Assembly: GCA_016180605.1 (NCBI GenBank) | Contig: JACPAW010000153.1 | Location: 1 to 14,004, forward strand | DNA length: 14,004 nt | Direction of reading: 5' to 3' | Source: Candidatus Omnitrophota bacterium | Lineage (GTDB): Bacteria; Omnitrophota; Gorgyraeia; Aquiviventales; Aquiviventaceae | Part shown: positions 1 to 6,412 of the stretch, piece after piece | Layout: the number at the start of each line of letters is the position of its first letter | How positions within the stretch are numbered: position 1 is the stretch's first letter | Translations under genes and position numbers: made by a program | The notes under the pieces: model-generated | The model's input: the letters and a program-made list of their open reading frames with translations, nothing else | Databases searched by the model: none | Told to the model about the DNA's origin: nothing

Positions 1-6
1 AGTTTT

Positions 7-100
7 GGGACATGGGACATGGGACATGGGACATGCTTTTATTTTTGCATGCCCCATGTCCCAAGAGTTTCGGATGTGTTTTGCGTCCCATGTCCTAAGG
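7..100. repeat. Inverted heptamer array (GGGACAT family)
   Basis: Four perfect tandem copies of GGGACAT lie at 7-34. An inverted arm follows at 49-62 (ATGCCCC, ATGTCCC), and a further degenerate piece at 85-95 (CGTCCC, ATGTCC). Positions 21-36 pair with 47-62 in a 16-bp stem with one mismatch around a T-rich 10-nt loop. The array lies just downstream of the DUF1877 gene, which ends at 104. It could act as a bidirectional transcript end, but there is no U-tract after the stem, so a repeat element is the better description. The four G3 tracts with 4-nt spacers also fit a G-quadruplex motif. Confidence 0.8.
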
Positions 101-103
101 CTC

Positions 104-760
104 TCAATTAAGATAGAACAGCACGGCGTTACCTTTGGCTGCAGCATTTTGGTAAAACTGGACAAGCCGCAAGTAATTCTCCAACAAGTAAGTCAAAGCT
201 TCATCATTTTCATCCCAAATTTCCGGGTAGATATCAGCCTGTTTGAATTGGGCTGGGTCAAATCGTTTGCGCAGTTCATCTGCTGGCAGCACTGCCAGGG
301 CTTGGGATGCTTCCCTAACCTGCTCTGAGGTTAGAAAACGTACAGGCCCGTAACCTACGTCATCCCCGATTTCCTTGCCGCCTAAGACCGCATAGGCAAG
401 AGGCGGTTTGCCCGTCCATGGATCGCCCGTTAACAAAAAATGAAGGCCGTGCCAAGCTTTATCCACATCCAGAAGCTCACCGGATGCGACAAGCGGTTCA
501 TCACTCGCACCATCCTCAGGATAAAGAAGCGAGTGGATGGTTGAGGGATCCTTCTGAATTTCCTGAAGCTGCTTGGGGCTTATTTGCCGGAAGTTACCAA
601 TCATGCTCGCCATGGCATCCGGCCCGGCGACCAAAAGTGCACCGATGATGGCAACACTCATACAATTCAGTTTATTAGCCATATCGCTAATATTATAGGA
701 CTCACCCGGTACTCCGGAGGCGTTCCTAATAGTAACGCCTGCTCTGTTAGGACGGCCCAT
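104..760 (-). CDS. DUF1877 (YfbM-like) family protein
   Basis: The protein resembles the DUF1877/YfbM family, whose biochemical role is not established. Family marks are SMIGNF (residues 52-57), the DKAWHGLHFLLTGDPW block, the AVLGGKEIGDDVGYGPVRFL block, RFDP, and IYPEIWDE near the C-terminus. Family members usually begin at M(S)MIGNF, so about 49 residues here are an extension. The far start (ATG at 760) has a strong GGAGG at 769-773 with 8-nt spacing, which favours it. ATGs at 682 and 613 have no clear Shine-Dalgarno. The extension contains SVAIIGALLVAG followed by PDAMA-S, which looks like a signal peptide with an AxA-type cleavage site; this is unusual for the family. The undamaged form of the upstream gene would overlap this start, suggesting translational coupling. 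Confidence 0.82.
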   Translation of the reverse strand: MGRPNRAGVTIRNASGVPGESYNISDMANKLNCMSVAIIGALLVAGPDAMASMIGNFRQISPKQLQEIQKDPSTIHSLLYPEDGASDEPLVASGELLDVDKAWHGLHFLLTGDPWTGKPPLAYAVLGGKEIGDDVGYGPVRFLTSEQVREASQALAVLPADELRKRFDPAQFKQADIYPEIWDENDEALTYLLENYLRLVQFYQNAAAKGNAVLFYLN

Positions 761-797
761 TGGGAGCGCCTCCAGTTACGTTTAAAAACTCCTTGCG

Positions 798-943
798 AAA
801 TTTGAGGAATTTTTCCCTGGACAGATAGACCGTCATATCATCTCGTGAGAGTTCCACTTTGGAATCCAAGAAATTTGAGGAATTTTTCCCTGGACAGATA
901 GACCGTCATATCATCTCGTGAGAGTTCCACTTTGGAATCCAAG
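798..943. repeat. Perfect 73-bp tandem duplication
   Basis: Positions 798-870 and 871-943 are identical over 73 bp. The unit lies within the 3' end of the unknown minus-strand gene ending at 838. Because 73 is not a multiple of three, the second pass is read in another frame and terminates early. It is either a recent slippage duplication or an assembly artefact. Confidence 0.95.
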
Positions 944-1332
944 AAGTGTTTCTTCATGTATTGGACTCTTCTATCTATCTTTCGATATTCCCTTTTCTTC
1001 CATTCATCGCTTTTATTCCATTTCTTCTTCCACTCATTAACAAGGCCATGTTCTCTTTCTTTGTTATAACCAAAGATGATCCCTCTTTGTAGATGAACTC
1101 CCCGATATCCGACTGACCCTTGTGGAAGAATCTTCCGCACCGTGACCTTAAGAAACTTTTGGAGATTTCTCCATTCCTTCGTTGACAGTTCGAGTGTTGT
1201 GCTCTGTCCACCGGATCGGAAATCAATATAAGCGGTACCGTATTTCGGACTCGAAATCAAGAATTCGGATCTACGCGGTGAGAAACCGCTAAATATCTGC
1301 CTAAGCAACCGTTTTTCTGCTTTCTTATCCAT
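838..1332 (-). CDS. Unknown lysine/arginine-rich protein, C-terminus altered by duplication
   Basis: I do not recognise this 164-residue protein. It is basic, rich in K, R and W (for example NEWKKKWNKSDEWKKREYRK), with no membrane segment. The ATG at 1332 has GGAG seven nt upstream. The 73-bp duplication shifts the frame after SREKFLKF and adds the tail LGFQSGTLTR. With one repeat unit removed, the frame would continue KFRKEFLNVTGGAPNGPS to a stop at 747-749, overlapping the DUF1877 start. The present product therefore looks like a C-terminally damaged version. It lies 42 bp downstream of the toxin gene on the same strand and could share its transcript. Base composition is more AT-rich than the housekeeping genes, hinting at accessory origin. 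Confidence 0.6.
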   Translation of the reverse strand: MDKKAEKRLLRQIFSGFSPRRSEFLISSPKYGTAYIDFRSGGQSTTLELSTKEWRNLQKFLKVTVRKILPQGSVGYRGVHLQRGIIFGYNKEREHGLVNEWKKKWNKSDEWKKREYRKIDRRVQYMKKHFLDSKVELSRDDMTVYLSREKFLKFLGFQSGTLTR

Positions 1333-1374
1333 CGTGCGTCTCCATTATTAGCGGAGCAACAAAATGTTTCCCAT

Positions 1375-1740
1375 TTAGGGTTTTGTTTGGCTGCTCTGCT
1401 GCAAGGCGATTGCTAGCTGTAGCAAACTGAAAAGGTGTGGGTCGCGGTAGACAATGTCCCTTCGCTGGACGGATAGTACCCACACTTCTTTAAAGCGCGC
1501 ATGGATGGTATAAACGACACGATACCTGCCAAAACGGATTCTCCAGAGCATACTTGTGGTTCCGCGCAATGGAGTTCCAAGCAGATGAGGAGCGCGGGCT
1601 AATCTATGGTCGACTGCCTTTGCGATCGACTCAACGGTTGAACGAGGAATTCTGGCTAGGTCAGCCCGGATAGCCGGGTGCCAGACGATTTTATAGGTAG
1701 GCGAGCCTACTTCTTCCGGTTTTTTCGACCCTTGTTCCAT
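1375..1740 (-). CDS. RelE/ParE-family toxin
   Basis: This 121-residue protein has the RelE/ParE pattern: an N-terminal strand YKIVWHPAIRADLARIP, a helix, then LRGTTSMLWRIRFGRYRVVYTI, the conserved LxG...WRIRxGxYRxxYxI core, and a final strand VWVLSVQRRDIVY. RelE members cleave mRNA at the ribosome and ParE members poison gyrase; the sequence alone does not tell which applies here. It overlaps the upstream antitoxin gene by 34 bp, typical of a co-translated toxin-antitoxin pair. The ATG at 1740 has only a weak Shine-Dalgarno, consistent with coupling. The first roughly 14 residues, before YKIVW, are longer than usual. Confidence 0.85.
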   Translation of the reverse strand: MEQGSKKPEEVGSPTYKIVWHPAIRADLARIPRSTVESIAKAVDHRLARAPHLLGTPLRGTTSMLWRIRFGRYRVVYTIHARFKEVWVLSVQRRDIVYRDPHLFSLLQLAIALQQSSQTKP

Positions 1741-1964
1741 CGTAAGATTTGCTCAGTGGATAGGGCATCGTCCCGCCGAAAGGTTCCAAGCCGCTCCTCG
1801 GCAACCTCAGCTAGGGCTAAGTCTTCGGAAAGCTCGATGGCATATTTTACCAACCGCGAAACCACTTGCGACAACGACGCATGCTGCGTTCTGGAGAACT
1901 GTCGAAGAATGCTGTACGTTGCGGGTTCAAATGGGACATTGACTCTTGGAAGCGTTGTTGGCAT
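1707..1964 (-). CDS. Ribbon-helix-helix-type antitoxin
   Basis: This 85-residue protein has a short N-terminal strand (PRVNVPFEP) followed by two helices (ATYSILRQFSRTQ, then SLSQVVSRLVKYAIEL), as in ribbon-helix-helix DNA-binding antitoxins. The charged C-terminal part, ending RWNKGRKNRKK, would be the toxin-binding tail. The start ATG at 1964 has AGAAGGA upstream at good spacing. It is the first gene of a two-gene module and lies directly behind a promoter with a palindromic operator, so it is expected to repress its own transcription. Assignment to a named antitoxin family is not certain. Confidence 0.8.
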   Translation of the reverse strand: MPTTLPRVNVPFEPATYSILRQFSRTQHASLSQVVSRLVKYAIELSEDLALAEVAEERLGTFRRDDALSTEQILRWNKGRKNRKK

Positions 1965-2018
1965 GGTTTGTGTCCTTCTCTTAGCGCGCTCGCCCTTACT
2001 CGTTTTTCGGTACGACTT

Positions 2019-2049
2019 AAGTGTAACACTTGTGTTACACTTTTGTCAA
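2019..2049 (-). promoter_or_regulatory. Toxin-antitoxin promoter with palindromic operator
   Basis: On the minus strand a perfect TTGACA (2049-2044) is followed by TACACT (2025-2020) at 18-nt spacing as the -10 box. A near-gapless palindrome fills the spacer and the -10: arms AAGTGTAACA (2019-2028) and TGTTACACTT (2033-2042) around CTTG. This suits autoregulation by the antitoxin. The promoter begins 14 nt after the birA stop and lies about 55 nt before the antitoxin ATG. Confidence 0.82.
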
Positions 2050-2419
2050 GCCTCGTTTCCTATTAACGCATGAGAGTGACTTCGCCCATTTCAAAAGCAC
2101 GATGGATGCCAGAGTCGAGGCGAACCACGAGGCGGCCGCCTTCATCCAAATCCGTTGCCGTGCCCTGAAGCTGGTCGGTTCCCGCGGTGATCTGAACCGG
2201 CTGCCCAAACCCGCCCATCCAGGGGCGAAGGGATTCCCGGATAGGAGCGAAGCCTTTTTGCGTCCAGACATCGTACCACGTAGAAAACCTTCGGCACAAA
2301 CCGACGATGATATCTTCGCGGCTGCAATGAGAAGCTCCTTCTGCCAAAAGGGATGTGGAGCCATCCGGCAGTTTGGCAGGATCGGTTGTCACGTTGATTC
2401 CCACTCCGATGATGACTAG

Positions 2420-2512
2420 GGGGCGGGGGGGCCGCGAAACCAGCGTTTCACGGCACTCCCTCACCAGCGAAGATTGTGCTGGCTCGGTCGCAAGGGGCGA
2501 GGGGCGAGGGAT
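2420..2512. repeat. In-frame repeat element inside birA (copy 1 of the 66-bp double hairpin)
   Basis: The core at 2433-2498 matches the reverse complement of 7629-7694 at 64 of 66 positions. It contains a perfect or near-perfect hairpin CGCGAAAC-CAGC-GTTTCRCG and a second hairpin CCAGC-N9-GCTGG, and is bounded on both sides by G-rich sequence, including two GGGGCGA heptamers at 2494-2507. It is read in frame within BirA as PLATEPAQSSLVRECRETLV, the strand opposite to the one read in ValS. The boundaries are approximate and come from where BirA family similarity stops and resumes. Confidence 0.9.
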
Positions 2513-2831
2513 TGAGGATACCGTTTCTATCAAGGTGCCACCAAGCTTCTTACCGTGGATAAGCAAGTCGTTAGGCCAGCGAATGGAAGGATACAGGCAA
2601 GCACTATCGCGCAGTATCTCCGCTAACGCCAATCCCATAACCAGCGAAAGTTGGGGTACTTCGGCGAATGGACGCTTGGGTTTCAAGATAAAAGAGCAAT
2701 ACGCCCCTCCAGGGGGTGATTCCCAACTGCGGCCTAGTCGGCCTCTGCCTTGCTTTTGCCGCTCAGCGACGATCAAAATACCCTCGGTATCTTCTTGGGC
2801 AATCAACCGGCGAGCCTCATCCATGGTGGAA

Positions 2832-4790
<1,959 letters not shown>

Positions 4791-4793
4791 AGA

Positions 4794-4835
4794 TCAGTGA
4801 CCAGTGGTCAGTGACTAGTGGTTAGTGAAGAGTAA
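4794..4835. repeat. Heptamer array (YYAGTGR family) upstream of uvrB
   Basis: Six consecutive 7-bp units read TCAGTGA, CCAGTGG, TCAGTGA, CTAGTGG, TTAGTGA, AGAGTAA, the first five clearly related and alternating in a 14-bp pattern. The array fills most of the 72-bp gap between nadC and uvrB and ends 3 nt before the uvrB ATG, where the ribosome binding site would be. Confidence 0.85.
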
Positions 4836-4862
4836 ACAGAAAATTTTGGATTCAATTTTATT

Positions 4863-5747
4863 TTAACTGACTACACGTAGTGAGAGATCGAGTGTGGGAG
4901 CTGCGCGGGTGAGTAATCCCACGGAGATCCGCTCCACCCCTGTGCGGGCAATGGCACGGATATTCGCAAGAGTAATTCCTCCCGAGGCTTCCAGCTGTGG
5001 CAAACGGCTTACGATGCGCGGTAAACGGTTCCGCACGGCAACGGCTTTGCGGATATTTGCCACGGACCAATTATCAAGCAGGATGCTATCAGGATTTGCC
5101 GCCAAGGCTTCGCGAAATTCCTGCATGTCGGTGACTTCTACTTGAATAAATGTTTTTGGATTGTGCCGCCTGGCCATCTGGATTGCTTGGGTAATTGCTT
5201 TCTTGCGGCCTGCCCTATTCAGACGCAGCGCATGGATTTGGTTTGTCTTAATAAGAATGGCATTCGATAGTCCCATGCGGTGATTGTATCCTCCACCGAT
5301 GCGCACCGCGTACTTCTCCAGAATCCTTAGCCCCGGCAGAGTCTTGCGCGTGTCCAATAAGTGCACGGAGGATGAGGACATCTGCTGGATAAATCGGCGG
5401 GTTTGGGTGGCGATTCCCGATAGGTGCCCTAGCAAATTCAGCGCGCTTCGCTCGGCAGAAAAGATGGAACGGGCTTTGCCTTTCACGGTCAAGAGGGTTT
5501 GGCTCGGTGCTATGACAGCTCCTTCCTTGCATTGAATGGTGCAGCGCAGCGAGGGGTCGAATGTCTGAAAGGTCCAGGCTGCAACCGGAGCACCGGCGAG
5601 TACCCCCTCTGAGCGCGCCATGATCCGTGCCACTACGCGGCTTTGCGGCGGAATGATGGCCCTGGAAGTCAAATCATGATAAGCCCCATCTTCCTTAAGG
5701 GCCAATTGAATGATCGGCGAAACCATCTTACGGCTGAGGGTTTGCAT
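4863..5747 (-). CDS. nadC: Nicotinate-nucleotide pyrophosphorylase (carboxylating)
   Basis: NadC converts quinolinate and PRPP to nicotinate mononucleotide, the third step of de novo NAD synthesis. Visible motifs are DTRKTLPGLR (132-141), EKYAVRIGGGYNHRMGL (144-160) with the substrate-binding H and R, VEVTD, ILLDN and the C-terminal LEASGGITLANI plus SVGLLTRAAPTLDLSL. The usual LIKDNH reads LIKTNQ (165-170): the lysine is kept, but the aspartate and histidine are changed. The ATG at 5747 follows valS by 14 nt; an ATG at 5726 closer to the family N-terminus is possible. No nadA or nadB is seen here, so only this step is encoded in the window. Confidence 0.94.
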   Translation of the reverse strand: MQTLSRKMVSPIIQLALKEDGAYHDLTSRAIIPPQSRVVARIMARSEGVLAGAPVAAWTFQTFDPSLRCTIQCKEGAVIAPSQTLLTVKGKARSIFSAERSALNLLGHLSGIATQTRRFIQQMSSSSVHLLDTRKTLPGLRILEKYAVRIGGGYNHRMGLSNAILIKTNQIHALRLNRAGRKKAITQAIQMARRHNPKTFIQVEVTDMQEFREALAANPDSILLDNWSVANIRKAVAVRNRLPRIVSRLPQLEASGGITLANIRAIARTGVERISVGLLTRAAPTLDLSLRVVS

Positions 5748-5761
5748 CAAAGAGGCGCTTT

Positions 5762-6412
5762 CTACATGCTTCGTAAAACGGTAAGGTGGCTGCTGAATTT
5801 CTTAAGAGTGTCTTGAAGCTGTGCCTGGCGGAGCCTCGTTTGCTCAATGACTTCGGCTGGGGCCTTCTGGGTAAACTGAGTATCTTTAAAGCGCACTTCT
5901 ATCTGAGTCAATTGATATTGGGTTTCCTCGACTTTTTGTTCCAGGCGGAGCAGCTTATCCGTCACGTGCCGCTTGCTTGTAAGAAGCACGGAAGGCCGGC
6001 TCTCTACCGGAACATTCAGCTCCGCTTTCGTGTTGCGTATGGCGGTGACGATGCTCTGGACTAACTCAAAATCCGCTTCGGTATTGGCATCGATTGCGGC
6101 TTTCTGCACCGTCGGCCACTTGGCGATCATAAGCGAGCTTCGAGAGTCTTCTAAGTGCTGCCAAAGTTCTTCGGTGACAAATGGCATGATGGGGTGAAGC
6201 AGCCTGAGGCTCGTTTCCAGAAGATATCTTAACTGGATGTTCGTCCATACACGTGTGGCAGTATCCTGTAGCTGAATTTTTGCAATTTCCAGGTACCAGT
6301 CGCAGAAATCATGCCAAATAAAGTCATACAAAGCATTAGCCGCATCATTAAACAGGAATTGATCAAGTGAAGCGGTTACGCGTTCGATGGTTCGGTTCAG
6401 CCGTGGCAAAAT
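5762..6412 (-). CDS. valS: Valyl-tRNA synthetase, 3' part (out of frame with the 5' part)
   Basis: This frame carries the C-terminal part of ValS: ILPRLNRTIERVTASLDQF, then NDAANALYDFIWHDFCDWYLEIAK, LRLLHPIMPFVTEELWQ and a C-terminal coiled coil ending QKAPAEVIEQTRLRQAQLQ. Family similarity begins at the I codon at 6412, sharing nine bases with the end of the upstream frame; an ATG at 6427 is fortuitous. By comparison with known ValS sequences recalled from memory, about 30-35 residues (the NKLWNASRF... to ...LADRW block) are missing at the join. A second, in-frame shortening seems present before the coiled coil (after DKLLRLEQ). The stop is 14 nt from the nadC ATG. Confidence 0.88.
   Translation of the reverse strand: MLPRLNRTIERVTASLDQFLFNDAANALYDFIWHDFCDWYLEIAKIQLQDTATRVWTNIQLRYLLETSLRLLHPIMPFVTEELWQHLEDSRSSLMIAKWPTVQKAAIDANTEADFELVQSIVTAIRNTKAELNVPVESRPSVLLTSKRHVTDKLLRLEQKVEETQYQLTQIEVRFKDTQFTQKAPAEVIEQTRLRQAQLQDTLKKFSSHLTVLRSM

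Noticed and set aside
683..720. TATAAT-like box within the DUF1877 extension on the minus strand
   Set aside because: A matching -35 at 16-18 nt is absent, and the site lies inside an open frame with a good upstream ribosome site.
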